Shown here: positions 17,539-26,977 of the stretch, one piece after another
Layout of the letters: each line of letters starts with the position of its first letter
Numbering within the stretch: the stretch's first letter is position 1
Source: Opitutia bacterium
Lineage (GTDB): Bacteria; Verrucomicrobiota; Verrucomicrobiia; Opitutales; Opitutaceae
Direction of reading: 5' to 3'
DNA length: 64,000 bases
Assembly: GCA_016217545.1 (NCBI GenBank)
Contig: JACRHT010000011.1
Coordinates: forward strand, 62,001 to 126,000
Made by a program: the position numbers and the translations under genes
The notes under the pieces: generated by a model
What the model saw: the letters and a program-made list of their open reading frames with translations, nothing else
The model's database searches: none
What the model was told of the DNA's origin: nothing

Positions 17539-19569
17539 TCAGAACGCGAAACGCACGCCGGCCGAGACGTCCCGGCCCGGCAGCGGCGCGATGTCCTTCA
17601 GGAACGACGCGTGCACGCGCGCCGTGGCGTCGTTGAGGTTGGTGCCCCGGAGAAAAAGCTCCGCGTGGATGCCGCCCAGCTTCACGCGCCGCGTGATGGA
17701 GGCGTTCACAAGCGCGTAGCCCGCCGTCGTCGTCTCGTTCTCCGCCGTGCGATCCTGCCGGCCCGCCGTGCGCACCTCGGCCGTGAACGCCCACGGCCCG
17801 GTGACCCAGTCCGCCGCGACGCCGAAACGCGACGGCGGGATGCGCGGCAGCGGGCGATCCGCATCGAGATTATCCGCGCGCACGGTGTCGGCCGTGAACC
17901 GCAGTTCGGCGCGCGACGTCTTCGTCTCGAACAGATGCGTCGTGAGTTCAAGTTCCGCGCCGATGAAACGCGCCGCGCCCTGCTGGAAGCGATAGATCGG
18001 CAGCCCCGTCGCCGCATCGTCGGTGCCGGTCGCCTGCTCGAAGATGAATCCGTCGAAGCGGTTCGCGAACACCGTCACCGCGCCCGTGAGGAAACCCGCG
18101 CGCTTGCGCAGGCTGAGGTCCACGCCGTTCACCTTCTCGGGACGCAGCGTCGGATCGCCCACTTCGAACGCCGCCGTGCCGACATGCGGGCCGTTGGCGA
18201 ACAGCTCCTGCGCGTTCGGCGCGCGCTCGCTGCGCGTGACCGAAATCGCGAGCGCGTAGTCGTTGGGCAGGCGCCAGACGGTGCCGCCCGAGAATCCCAC
18301 CAGCGTGTCGTCCCGGTGCGCGAAGCCGCTGGCGGCGTCCGGCGCGATTTTCTGCTGCTCCAAGCGCGTGCCGAACTCCCACGTGACGCTATCGCGCCGC
18401 AATTCCTCGTAGAGGAAGAGCGCACGGTTGGTCGTCACCGACTGCGGCAGGAACGCCTCCTCGCCGATGGCCTCGAAGTCGCTGCGCGAAGCCTGCAGCC
18501 CGATCGCGCCCGTGAGCGGACCGACCGGTGCATGCAACAGCTCGAGGCGGCCTTCGTAGCCGCGATTCTTGAAGACGGTGCCGACGTCCGCGCCCTCGAA
18601 TTCGGTGTGCTGGTAGTCGGCGACGCCGAGCTGAAACTTCGCCGCGCGCAGCCACGCCGTCGGTTGCAGCAGTTCCGCATGTGCGTCCCACCGGCGCTGG
18701 CGCAGCTCGATGGTGACATCGGGCTCCGCGACCGTGCCGTAGCGGGAGTTGAGACCGCTGTAAGACGCGCCGACGTGCCCCGCCGCGCCGTTCTCGCCGA
18801 GGAAGCGCGTCAGGCCAAAGCCCGCGCCGTCGCTCTCGGTCGCGCTGTTGATCAGCGTGCCGTGCGAGATCGGTTCGCCCGCGGCGGCCATCTCCACTCG
18901 CCGCTCGTCGGTCGGCCCGAAGCTGGGAATCTTCACGTCGTCGGTCTTGCGCGTGAAGCCGTCGAGGCGCCACGCCCAGTCGCCCGCGCCTCCCGTGAAC
19001 ACGCCGGCGCCCGAGCGCTCGTCGGCCGCGGAACCGAACCGCGTTTCGACGCGTCCTTCGAGCGCGCGCGCGGGCTTTTCCTCGAGGATGCGGGAGTCGA
19101 TCACGTTCACCACGCCGCCGATCGCCGAACCGCCGTAGAGTAGCGTCGCCGGACCGCGCACGAGCTCGATGCGGTCGACGAGCAACGGGTCAATGCTCAC
19201 CGCGTGATCGGGACTGACCACCGACGCGTCCATCGTGCCGACGCCGCTCGTGAGCACGCGGATGCGATCGCTGCCCATGCCGCGAATGACCGGACGCGAC
19301 GCGCCGGGACCGAAATAGGTCGACGACACGCCGGGCTCGCCCGCGAGCGTCTCGCCGAGGCTGGATTGCCGCGCGACATCGAGCCGCGGGCCGCCGAGCA
19401 CGGAGGCCGGCTGGGCGATCTCGTCGACAGCGCGATCGAGCGCGCTGGAAGTGACGACGAATTCGCTGAGTTTGACTTTGTCCTGCGGCGCATCGGCCGG
19501 CGGGACGGTTTGGGCGGTCGCGAGCGCGACGCTGCCCAGAAAGAGTGGGAAAAGGGAAAAGGATTTCAT
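17539..19569 (-). CDS. TonB-dependent receptor (ZnuD-like, probable metal uptake)
   Basis: 676-residue outer-membrane receptor. Residues 1-19 are a signal peptide (MKSFSLFPLFLGSVALATAQ). A TonB-box-like KLSEFVVTSSAL leads into the plug (about 45-160, RPVIRGMGSDRIRVLTSG and PATLLYGGSAIGGVVNVID). The rest is a 22-strand barrel ending in the terminal Phe (AGVRFAF). The plug sequence with DRIRVLTSGVGTMDASVVSPDH is typical of the ZnuD-type subgroup that imports zinc or other metal ions. The gene upstream encodes a His-rich small protein, which supports a metal role. No Zur- or Fur-like operator was recognised in the 110-bp gap. Confidence 0.92.
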   Translation of the reverse strand: MKSFSLFPLFLGSVALATAQTVPPADAPQDKVKLSEFVVTSSALDRAVDEIAQPASVLGGPRLDVARQSSLGETLAGEPGVSSTYFGPGASRPVIRGMGSDRIRVLTSGVGTMDASVVSPDHAVSIDPLLVDRIELVRGPATLLYGGSAIGGVVNVIDSRILEEKPARALEGRVETRFGSAADERSGAGVFTGGAGDWAWRLDGFTRKTDDVKIPSFGPTDERRVEMAAAGEPISHGTLINSATESDGAGFGLTRFLGENGAAGHVGASYSGLNSRYGTVAEPDVTIELRQRRWDAHAELLQPTAWLRAAKFQLGVADYQHTEFEGADVGTVFKNRGYEGRLELLHAPVGPLTGAIGLQASRSDFEAIGEEAFLPQSVTTNRALFLYEELRRDSVTWEFGTRLEQQKIAPDAASGFAHRDDTLVGFSGGTVWRLPNDYALAISVTRSERAPNAQELFANGPHVGTAAFEVGDPTLRPEKVNGVDLSLRKRAGFLTGAVTVFANRFDGFIFEQATGTDDAATGLPIYRFQQGAARFIGAELELTTHLFETKTSRAELRFTADTVRADNLDADRPLPRIPPSRFGVAADWVTGPWAFTAEVRTAGRQDRTAENETTTAGYALVNASITRRVKLGGIHAELFLRGTNLNDATARVHASFLKDIAPLPGRDVSAGVRFAF

Positions 19570-19679
19570 GCTGAACGAACGAACGCGTCCCGCAGCAGTG
19601 CGCTGCGGAACGAAAGGAACCGGACGAATGACGGCCAGCGGCGCGCTCGCTTGAGCGCCCGCGTTTCAGGATCGTTGGT

Positions 19680-20000
19680 TCAGCAAAGCGGGGGCCCGCA
19701 GGCCGGCCGCAGACGGTAGTCCGGCGCGCTCCATTCGTGCGACGAAGGCAGCGCGACGCGCCCGAGTTCACGGGCATCGGAAAGGGTTTGCAGCACCGGC
19801 GCGCCGCCGAGCGACTCCACGCCATGCGCGAAGAGCGTGACGGCGCACTCATGCGCATGCGCGTCGCTGTCGTGGTGCAGCGTCGCGTGCAGCTCCGGGC
19901 TGGCGGCGAAGACACCAAGCGCCCAGATCACGACCGCCAACGACGCCGCCAGCCAGCGCGTGGCGCGCGGCGTGGGAGCTTCATGACGGAGATCGGACAT
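19680..20000 (-). CDS. His/Cys-rich small membrane-anchored protein upstream of the TonB receptor
   Basis: 106 residues. A single membrane helix (about 15-33, WLAASLAVVIWALGVFAAS) is followed by HATLHHDSDAHAHECAVTLF with seven potential metal ligands, and the chain ends CGPPLC. It resembles small DUF2946-like periplasmic proteins often found next to metal-ion TonB receptors. It probably presents metal to, or senses metal for, the receptor at 17539-19569, with which it is co-oriented. ATG 20000 was selected because the upstream extension has no homology or signal. Assignment to a named family is uncertain. Confidence 0.7.
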   Translation of the reverse strand: MSDLRHEAPTPRATRWLAASLAVVIWALGVFAASPELHATLHHDSDAHAHECAVTLFAHGVESLGGAPVLQTLSDARELGRVALPSSHEWSAPDYRLRPACGPPLC

Positions 20001-20121
20001 GCCCGCGAAGGTTGCTGGCGTGCGCCGTTCGTCAAGCGTCCGCTGGCGAGCCGTCGCCGCTTCCCGAGGAACACGGCGGTAAACCGATTGAATTTTCCCC
20101 TGCACGCCGCACTGTGGCCGG

Positions 20122-20856
20122 ATGCAAAGACGCCTCGTCGCGCCGGCGCTGGTGGCCGGCCTGTCCCTCGTTCTCACCAGCTGCGTCAACCCGCCCTCGC
20201 GCACTCCCGATCGCACCGCGCCGCCCCAAGCCGCGAGCCAGACCTCCCCGGCCGTCGCGCCCGCGCCCGCCGAGCCCTACAATCTCTACCTCCTCAAACA
20301 GGAGCTCAAAGCCTACGTCGACAGCGGGCGCTATGAGGCCGGACTCGGCGCCGTCGCCGCCGAAGCCAAGCAATGGGTCGAAACGCGCGCGCCGCAGGGT
20401 GGCGGGAAACTCGCCATCGTGTTCGACCTCGACGAGACGCTGCTCTCCAACCTGCCGCACATGCTCGCGATGGACTACGGCTACGTGCCGAAGAAATGGG
20501 ATGAGTGGATCGAGGAGGCGCAGGCGACCGCCATCGCCCCCGTGCGCGAAGTCTACCTCGCCGCCCGCGCCCACAACGTCGCCGTGATCTTCATCACCGG
20601 CCGCCGCACGACGGACCAGCCCGGGACGGAAAACAATCTCCGCAGCGCCGGACTCGGCGGCTACACGCGCATTTTCTACAAGGCGACGAACGACCGCGGC
20701 ACGACGGAGGCATTCAAAACCGCCACCCGCCGCAAGCTCGTGGAAGAGGAAGGCTACACCATCATCGCCAACATCGGCGACCAAGCCAGCGACCTCGCGG
20801 GCGGCTACGCCGAGCGCACCTTCAAGCTCCCGAATCCCTTCTACCTCGCGAAGTGA
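20122..20856 (+). CDS. HAD-family acid phosphatase lipoprotein (class B/C, e(P4)-like)
   Basis: 244 residues. A lipoprotein signal with lipobox LTSC (Cys21) and a Pro/Ala-rich spacer place it on the membrane surface. The HAD core has the nucleophile and acid/base Asp pair (Asp102 and Asp104) in IVFDLDETLLSN, motif II in FITGRR, a conserved Lys in FYKAT, and motif III in NIGDQASDL. Members hydrolyse 5'-nucleotides or other phosphomonoesters in the periplasm to allow uptake of the product. The gene is monocistronic by spacing (73 bp before the next gene). Confidence 0.9.
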   Translation: MQRRLVAPALVAGLSLVLTSCVNPPSRTPDRTAPPQAASQTSPAVAPAPAEPYNLYLLKQELKAYVDSGRYEAGLGAVAAEAKQWVETRAPQGGGKLAIVFDLDETLLSNLPHMLAMDYGYVPKKWDEWIEEAQATAIAPVREVYLAARAHNVAVIFITGRRTTDQPGTENNLRSAGLGGYTRIFYKATNDRGTTEAFKTATRRKLVEEEGYTIIANIGDQASDLAGGYAERTFKLPNPFYLAK

Positions 20857-20929
20857 GCCGAACCAGCGCGCCAATCCGCATGTCTGGCGAGGGCCGCGTC
20901 GATCCGGCGCGGCTCCCCATATTTTCCTG

Positions 20930-23236
20930 ATGCCGCTCTACGCCCTCACCATTTTCCTCGGCGCGTTCCTGCTGTTCCTCGTCCAGCCGCTCATCGGCAA
21001 ATACATCCTGCCGTGGTTCGGCGGCGGCCCGGGCGTGTGGACTGTCTGCCTGCTGTTTTTCCAAACCCTGCTGCTCGGCGGCTACGCCTACGCGCACTTC
21101 ACGTCGACGCGGCTGAAGCCCCGCACACAGGCCCTGACGCATCTCGTGCTGCTGGCGCTCTGTCTCGTCTGGCTGCCGATCATCCCCGACGCGGCCTGGA
21201 AACCGGGCCCGGGCGACGAGCCGACAAAACGCATTCTCCTGCTGCTCACCGCCACGCTCGGCCTGCCCTACCTGCTGCTCTCCGCCACCGGCCCGCTCCT
21301 GCAACGCTGGTTCAGCCTCACGCATCCGGACAAGTCCCCCTACCGCCTCTACGCGCTCTCGAACGTCGGCTCGCTGCTCGCGCTCATCGGGTATCCCTTC
21401 GCGATCGAGCCGCTGCTCTCCCGCTCCGCGCAAGCCTGGGCGTGGTCCGGCGCGCTCGCGGGCTTCGTGGTGCTCTGCGGCGTGTGCGCCTGGCAAATCC
21501 GCCGCGCCGACCCCGCCGCGCCCGACGAGAAACTCCGTAATACGGAGTTGGGCGGGGACGCGACCAACGGCCACGGCGCGCCGGACGACGCCAAGCCCAC
21601 GCTCCTACAGAAATTCTTCTGGGTCGCACTGCCGGCCACGGCGTCGGTCCTCCTCGTCGGCACCACGAGCAAGCTCTGCGTCGACGTCGCGGTTATTCCG
21701 TTCCTCTGGGTGCTGCCGCTCGCGATCTATCTCGTGAGCTTCATCCTGAGCTTCGATCACCCGCGCTGGTATGCGCGCGGCTGGTTCGCCGCGCTCTTCG
21801 TCGTCGCGGGCACGGCGGTCGCCTATTTCGTGTCGCTCGGGCTGCACGCGCCGATTCTCCTGCAGATCGTCGCCTACACCGCATCGCTCTTCGTCGCCTG
21901 CATGATCTGCCACGGCGAGGTCTACCGCCTCCGCCCGGCGCCGCGGCACCTCACGAGTTTCTACCTGCATCTGTCGTTCGGCGGCGCGCTCGGCGGCATC
22001 TTCGTCGGCCTCGTCGCGCCCGTCGTGTTCAACGACTACTACGAGCTGCACCTCGGCTACTGGGCGCTCGCCTACCTGCTGGCCGCGCTCTGCCTCGTGC
22101 AACGCAGCCGCTCCATCGCGCTCGGCACGGGCGCTGGCACGTTGATCGGCATTGCGCTGCTGCCCGCGTTCTTCCTTAACCGCGCGACGGAGCCCGGCTG
22201 GTTCGGCCACGTGAAGAACTACGCGAACACTTACTACGCGTTCTACCTCGAGTATCGCTGGTGGGCCGTGGCGGTGCTGATGATGCTGCTGTGGTCGCTG
22301 CGCGGCGCGCTGCAGGCACGGTTGCCGGAGGATTGGCGCGTGCGTTTCTCGTTCCTGCCGCTCTCGCTCACCGCCCTCCTCGGCGCGGTATTCGTCATCC
22401 AAATCACCGGCACGAACGCGGGCATGATCGAGTCGTCGCGCAACTTCTACGGCACGCTGAAGGTGCGGCCCTACGGCGAGCCGGACTCGATTTCCTACAG
22501 CTACCTGCTCAGCCACGGCATCACCACGCACGGCCTGCAGTTCGTCCGAACGCCCTACGACAAATGGGCCACGACCTACTACGGCGCCAACAGCGGCATC
22601 GGCCTCGCCCTCGATCACGCCGAGCCCACGAAGGGCGGTCGCAAGTTCGGGTTCGTCGGCCTCGGCGCGGGCACGCTCGCCGCCTACGGCCTGCCCGGCG
22701 ACACGATGCGCATCTACGAGATCAATCCCGCCGTCCTGCGGCTCGCGCGCGACCGCTTCACCTTCCTCGCCCACACCGCCGCCGACGTGAAGATCGTGCT
22801 CGGCGACGCGCGCCTCTCGCTGGAAGACGAGCTCGCGCACGCCGCACCGCAGCACTTCGACGTGCTCGCGCTCGACGCATTCTCGAGCGACGCGATTCCC
22901 GTTCACCTGCTCACCGAGGAGGCGTTCGCGGTCTACCTGAAACACCTGAAGCCCGGCGGCGTCATCGCCGTGCACATCTCGAACCGCTACCTCGACCTGC
23001 GCCCCGTCGTCGAAGGCCTCGCCAAGCGCTACCAGCTCCACCTCGCCACGATTTCCGACAACCCGAAGTCCGAGGACTGGTGGCTCTACCGCACGACGTG
23101 GATGCTGCTCAGCGCCGACGCGACGAAGTTCGCCCACCAGGATTTCCAGGACGCGATGGACGAGCCGTCGGACGAGACGGCCAAGACGATCCTCTGGACC
23201 GACGACCGCGCGAGCCTCGCCGGCATCCTGCGATAG
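20930..23236 (+). CDS. Membrane protein with fused spermidine synthase-like domain
   Basis: 768 residues. The first ~500 carry about a dozen hydrophobic helices (starting LYALTIFLGAFLLFLVQPLI), and the C-terminal part (about 540-760) is a spermine/spermidine synthase-type Rossmann domain: FGFVGLGAGTLAAYG, then RIYEINPAVLRLAR, and FDVLALDAFSSDAIPVHLL. This fused MFS-spermidine synthase architecture is common but biochemically undefined; the catalytic Asp of true synthases is replaced in the LALDAFSSD context, so aminopropyl transfer is not assured. A 19-bp palindrome with CCGTAATACGG (21531-21549) lies within the coding region, in a hydrophilic loop. Confidence 0.9.
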   Translation: MPLYALTIFLGAFLLFLVQPLIGKYILPWFGGGPGVWTVCLLFFQTLLLGGYAYAHFTSTRLKPRTQALTHLVLLALCLVWLPIIPDAAWKPGPGDEPTKRILLLLTATLGLPYLLLSATGPLLQRWFSLTHPDKSPYRLYALSNVGSLLALIGYPFAIEPLLSRSAQAWAWSGALAGFVVLCGVCAWQIRRADPAAPDEKLRNTELGGDATNGHGAPDDAKPTLLQKFFWVALPATASVLLVGTTSKLCVDVAVIPFLWVLPLAIYLVSFILSFDHPRWYARGWFAALFVVAGTAVAYFVSLGLHAPILLQIVAYTASLFVACMICHGEVYRLRPAPRHLTSFYLHLSFGGALGGIFVGLVAPVVFNDYYELHLGYWALAYLLAALCLVQRSRSIALGTGAGTLIGIALLPAFFLNRATEPGWFGHVKNYANTYYAFYLEYRWWAVAVLMMLLWSLRGALQARLPEDWRVRFSFLPLSLTALLGAVFVIQITGTNAGMIESSRNFYGTLKVRPYGEPDSISYSYLLSHGITTHGLQFVRTPYDKWATTYYGANSGIGLALDHAEPTKGGRKFGFVGLGAGTLAAYGLPGDTMRIYEINPAVLRLARDRFTFLAHTAADVKIVLGDARLSLEDELAHAAPQHFDVLALDAFSSDAIPVHLLTEEAFAVYLKHLKPGGVIAVHISNRYLDLRPVVEGLAKRYQLHLATISDNPKSEDWWLYRTTWMLLSADATKFAHQDFQDAMDEPSDETAKTILWTDDRASLAGILR
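21531..21549. repeat. CCGTAATACGG palindrome, in coding sequence
   Basis: AACTCCGTAATACGGAGTT: perfect 8-bp arms around AAT. The CCGTAATACGG core is shared with the intergenic palindrome at 39164-39184, whose outer arm bases differ but also pair. Confidence 0.55.
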
Positions 23237-23272
23237 GAGCCGGCCAAGACTACACGACGGACCGGCGCCGAC

Positions 23273-25498
23273 TCAGTTCTTCGGCGCCTCGGCCGGAGCG
23301 GCGGGCTGCACCGGTGCCGCGGGGGCGGGACGATCCTGCCAGAAGTAGCGCGCGTGGCCGTGTTCGTCGGCGTGCTTCATCGCGTTCCAGCGGATCCAAA
23401 TCGCCACGGCGGCGGCGAGCACAAACGCGAGCCAGAAGATCACCTGCCGCTGGCGGCGCGCCGCCTCCTTGTCCTCGTAGGGATCCTCGAGCGACACGCG
23501 CGAGCCGGCGGGCTTCTTCGCCATCTCGGTCAGCGCGGAGCCGAACGGGATGTTGATCTTCACGCGGCCGTTCACCGCCCAGCCGTTCGCCTCGAGCAGC
23601 GGTCCGAGCGTGCGCTGGCGGAGCTTCAGCCACGCGATGGCCATCGACGGCAGCGAAATCACGAGCATGACCCCCACCAACACGAGCGGCAGCTGCCACG
23701 GGGCGAGCTTGGCGAGGCCCGTCGCGATCGCGCCGAGGGCGCCCATGATTGCGCCGGCGGCGACGCCCAAGGCGGCGACCGTGCCGACATCGATCTTCTT
23801 CGGCGGCGCGCCGGGCGCGGGCGCGTTCTTGTCGACGTTCGCGGTGTGCTCGGCCGCGGTGGCGAGCTTCGCGCTCGAAGCCGCGTCGGCGGCCGCGGCG
23901 CGCTTCGCCACCTGTTCCTCGATCATCCGGATGAACTTCTTGTAGGGCGACCAGAACGCCTGGCTGATGCTGATCGGGCTGTCGACGATGTGGGTGACCA
24001 CCGCGTCCCAATCGTTGCCCGCGCGGTCCCAAAACACGCCGTGGCGGCCGACGAACAGGTAATCGCTGTCGCCCTGCGTGAAGCAGGCGGCGATGGCCAT
24101 CGTCTTCCCCTGTCGCGTGCACGTGCAGTAGGCGATGTAGGTTTTGCTCATCGCCGCGAGCGGGCTCGGGCCGTCGACGCGCACGCACAGCTCCGTGCTG
24201 CGGCTGTCGAGGTAGAGCGTGCCGGCCTGGAAAATCGCCCAGCGGTCGCGCGAGTAGAAGTCGGCGAAGTTGACGAAATTGTGGAGCAACGCGCGGAGGT
24301 CGCGGTGGTAGCGGGCAAGGCGGTCGACGTCGCTCAACGCCTTGAACTGCGGCTCGAGCGCCTTGTCCTTCGCCACGAGGTCCGCGAGTTTTGCGCGGCC
24401 GTCGCCGGCGAGGATTTCCTTCATGCGCGCGAGGCCGAGTTTTTCCACGACGCTGCCGCCCTTGGCGCCGAGCCAGGTCTCGTAGGCAGCGAATTGCGCA
24501 TCGAGCGCGCGCCATTCGTCCTCGGTCAGCGCCTTCTTGTCGGCGCCGTGCACGGGAGCGACCGCGGCGCGGTGCAGCGTCGCGAGCGCGGCGGCCCAGG
24601 CGGGATTCACGCCCTCGAGCAACGGCAGCGGCTGCGCCGGCGCGATGCGCGCGAGCGGGAAGCCGGCGACTTCCTCCGCGCCGATCTTGAGGTCCTTCGC
24701 GGCGACGGCGAGGTAGTCGGTCTCGGCGCGGTTGAGTGCGCTGATGGCGCGGGCGTCGAACGCGGCGAGACGGCAGCGCGCGAAATAGTCCTCGATCTTC
24801 GCGCGCACGGCGCGGATCGCGGCGACGGCGGCCTCGGTGTGCTCGCCGAGCACCGCGATGTCCTTGGCGGAACTCTTGCCGACCCAATCGATGTAGGCTG
24901 CGACCGCGGCGAAGAACTCGTCGACCTTCTCGGCGGTGACGCCCTGTGCGCCCGCGCGGTCGGCGGCGCCGCCGACCGTGGCGAGGATGTCCTTGATCAG
25001 CGCCTGCACGCCGGCGTCGTCGGTCGCATCGGGCGGGATGACGCCATCGCCGTTCACGGCGCTGCTGGCGAAAATCTTCGCCGTGTCGCCGGTGTCGGCG
25101 GGAGTCACGGCCGCGGCCCCACCCTTGCCGAGGTTGGCGAGGATGCGGCGCGCGGACGCGAGGAGCGCCTGGCCCTCCGGCGTGGAGTCGTCGATCGCCG
25201 ACAGCGGCAATGCGGCCTCGCCCTTGAGGAGCGCCGCCGGGTCCTTCAGGCGGGCCGAGGCCCAATTGACCGCCGCGAGCAACTCAGGCACGCGGATGCG
25301 GCCGTCGCCGTCGGTGTCGATCAACGCGAGGGTTTTCTCGTCGAGTTCGAGGCCTTTGACCGGGCAGCTGAGCGCGACCCAGAGCTTCGGGTCGAGCGAG
25401 CCGAGGTGCTTGAGATCGGCGGCGGTTTCGAGGGCGACTTGGTCGAGTCCGCCGGTGCGGAAGAATTTCCAGCTGTGGAGCGCGGGGGCGTTTTCCAT
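23273..25498 (-). CDS. Large EF-hand-containing membrane protein of unknown function
   Basis: 741 residues. Near residue 60 an EF-hand loop DTDGDGRIRVPEL is preceded by LDEKTLALI, giving a calcium-binding helix-loop-helix; a looser DGVIPPDA motif occurs later. The middle is mostly helical and Ala-rich. Toward the C-terminus two membrane-associated hydrophobic segments appear (GTVAALGVAAGAIMGALGAI with LPLVLVGVMLVISLPSMAIA), followed by a third near the end (FWLAFVLAAAVAIWI). Homologous long proteins seem to occur in Verrucomicrobia and allied groups without assigned function. Start set at ATG 25498 (MENAPALHSWKFF), where the conserved sequence begins. It is convergent with the spermidine synthase-like gene. 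Confidence 0.78.
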   Translation of the reverse strand: MENAPALHSWKFFRTGGLDQVALETAADLKHLGSLDPKLWVALSCPVKGLELDEKTLALIDTDGDGRIRVPELLAAVNWASARLKDPAALLKGEAALPLSAIDDSTPEGQALLASARRILANLGKGGAAAVTPADTGDTAKIFASSAVNGDGVIPPDATDDAGVQALIKDILATVGGAADRAGAQGVTAEKVDEFFAAVAAYIDWVGKSSAKDIAVLGEHTEAAVAAIRAVRAKIEDYFARCRLAAFDARAISALNRAETDYLAVAAKDLKIGAEEVAGFPLARIAPAQPLPLLEGVNPAWAAALATLHRAAVAPVHGADKKALTEDEWRALDAQFAAYETWLGAKGGSVVEKLGLARMKEILAGDGRAKLADLVAKDKALEPQFKALSDVDRLARYHRDLRALLHNFVNFADFYSRDRWAIFQAGTLYLDSRSTELCVRVDGPSPLAAMSKTYIAYCTCTRQGKTMAIAACFTQGDSDYLFVGRHGVFWDRAGNDWDAVVTHIVDSPISISQAFWSPYKKFIRMIEEQVAKRAAAADAASSAKLATAAEHTANVDKNAPAPGAPPKKIDVGTVAALGVAAGAIMGALGAIATGLAKLAPWQLPLVLVGVMLVISLPSMAIAWLKLRQRTLGPLLEANGWAVNGRVKINIPFGSALTEMAKKPAGSRVSLEDPYEDKEAARRQRQVIFWLAFVLAAAVAIWIRWNAMKHADEHGHARYFWQDRPAPAAPVQPAAPAEAPKN

Positions 25499-25669
25499 GG
25501 GGCGTCGGGTGTGTGTGTCGGCGCAGCTTTGGCGGCCCCGCGCCATTGGCAAACGCGAAGCGGCGCGCCGCCTCCGCGCCCGGCTCGGGGATTTTCCCGC
25601 GTCTCCTTACCGCGCATCCCACCGCAAAATCTGCGGTGCGAAAGCGCGGCAGCGGGAGGATAATGGGGC

Positions 25670-26107
25670 ATGAAAACATTCCTCGTCCCAATCGACTTCT
25701 CCGCGGTGACCGAGGAAGTGATCGACACCGCGGTCAGCTTTGCCCGGGCGTTCGAGGGCAAGGTCGCGTTGATCCACGTCGTGCAGCCGCCGGTCGTGAC
25801 CAGCGAGTTCGCGCTGCCGGTGGAGGTGCTGCAGGAAGCCGTCGCGTCCGGCGAGCGCGCGGCAAAGGGCAAACTCGACACCTACGTCGAGATGTTCCGC
25901 TCCGCCGGCATCGCCTGCGAGGCGAAGGTGAACCACGGCCCGCCCGTCACGATGATCCGCGAGGAAGCCGAGCGCGTGTCGGCCGACTACATCATCATGG
26001 GCTCGCACGGACACGGTAAGCTCTACGACTTCCTCGTCGGCAGCACCGCGAGCGGCGTGATGAAGAAGGCCCAGTGCGGCATCGTGATCGTCCCGCACAA
26101 GGAATAG
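25670..26107 (+). CDS. Universal stress protein (UspA family)
   Basis: 145 residues forming a single Usp domain. The start FLVPIDFSAVTEEVIDTAVSFA and the ATP-binding signature G-x2-G-x9-G-S/T near the end (GSHGHGKLYDFLVGSTAS) put it in the ATP-binding subgroup. Such proteins accumulate under starvation or stress and bind nucleotides as dimers. A good ribosome binding site, GGGAGGA, precedes the ATG by about 9 bp, one of few in the window. The gene is monocistronic. Confidence 0.95.
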   Translation: MKTFLVPIDFSAVTEEVIDTAVSFARAFEGKVALIHVVQPPVVTSEFALPVEVLQEAVASGERAAKGKLDTYVEMFRSAGIACEAKVNHGPPVTMIREEAERVSADYIIMGSHGHGKLYDFLVGSTASGVMKKAQCGIVIVPHKE

Positions 26108-26243
26108 GCGGCGACGCGGTTTGCTCCACGTGCGGACTTGCGCGGTGCGGTCCGCTGGGCTTGTTTGACGCGTCTGCCCGGGCCAGCGGACGCTCACCTC
26201 CCGTCACCCCCGTCAACGACGCGCCCTCGCGTCGCCGCACCGC

Positions 26244-26975
26244 ATGAATCGCGAAATTCACACCTGGCACTCACCGCGCCTCGACAAGAACATGGAAGTG
26301 GCCGTCTACGGCCACTACGGCTTCGCGCTCCTGATGTTCCCCACCGCCGCCGCGGACTATCTCGAATACGAGCGCTTCCACGTCATCGACGCCATCGCCC
26401 CGTGGATCGACGGCGGCAAGGTGAAGGTTTTCTCGATCAACTCGATCAACAGCGAAAGCTGGCTGAACCGCCACATGGCGCCGCGCGCGAAAGCGGTGCG
26501 TCACCAGCAGTTCAACGCGTATGTGGCGGAGGAAGTCGTGCCGTTCATCCACGCACATTGCCGCAGCCGCGTGCCGATCATCACCACCGGCGCATCGTTT
26601 GGCGCGCTCCACGGCGCCAACATGCTTTTCCGTCGCCCCGATCTCTTCGACGGCTGCATCGCGATGAGCGGCGCCTACGACCTGAAGGACTACACCGACG
26701 GCTACTGGGACGACGACGTCTACTTCAACTCGCCGCTCGACTACCTGCCGAACCTCAACGACGAGGGCGTGCTCGCGCAGTTGCGCGCGAAGAAGCACAT
26801 CCACTTCGTCGGCGGTCGCGGCGCCTACGAAAAACCGGAGTCCGCCGAGGCCATCGGCCGCGTCCTCGCCAGCAAAGGCATCCCGCACGAGATCGACCTC
26901 TGGGGCGCGGACGTGAACCACGACTGGCCCTGGTGGCGGAAGATGCTGCCGCACTATCTCGGGACGAGGTTCTAA
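26244..26975 (+). CDS. Alpha/beta-hydrolase, esterase D-like
   Basis: 243 residues. The nucleophile elbow GASFGALHG places catalytic Ser118; a His in the C-terminal NHDWPWWRKMLPHYL and an acidic residue before it (about ADVNHD) would complete the triad. The sequence pattern (YGHYGFALLMFPTAAADYLEYERFHVID) is of the putative esterase PF00756 family, whose members hydrolyse simple esters or act as acyltransferases. No signal peptide, so cytoplasmic. It is followed 2 bp later by a gene of different composition, which may be only a positional association. Confidence 0.88.
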   Translation: MNREIHTWHSPRLDKNMEVAVYGHYGFALLMFPTAAADYLEYERFHVIDAIAPWIDGGKVKVFSINSINSESWLNRHMAPRAKAVRHQQFNAYVAEEVVPFIHAHCRSRVPIITTGASFGALHGANMLFRRPDLFDGCIAMSGAYDLKDYTDGYWDDDVYFNSPLDYLPNLNDEGVLAQLRAKKHIHFVGGRGAYEKPESAEAIGRVLASKGIPHEIDLWGADVNHDWPWWRKMLPHYLGTRF

Positions 26976-26977
26976 CG

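Noticed and set aside
20930-23137. Several long antisense frames over the spermidine synthase-like gene (e.g. 21605-23137 minus)
   Set aside because: GC-rich codon bias opens opposite frames; they lack domain motifs, and the sense frame has clear membrane helices and a Rossmann domain.
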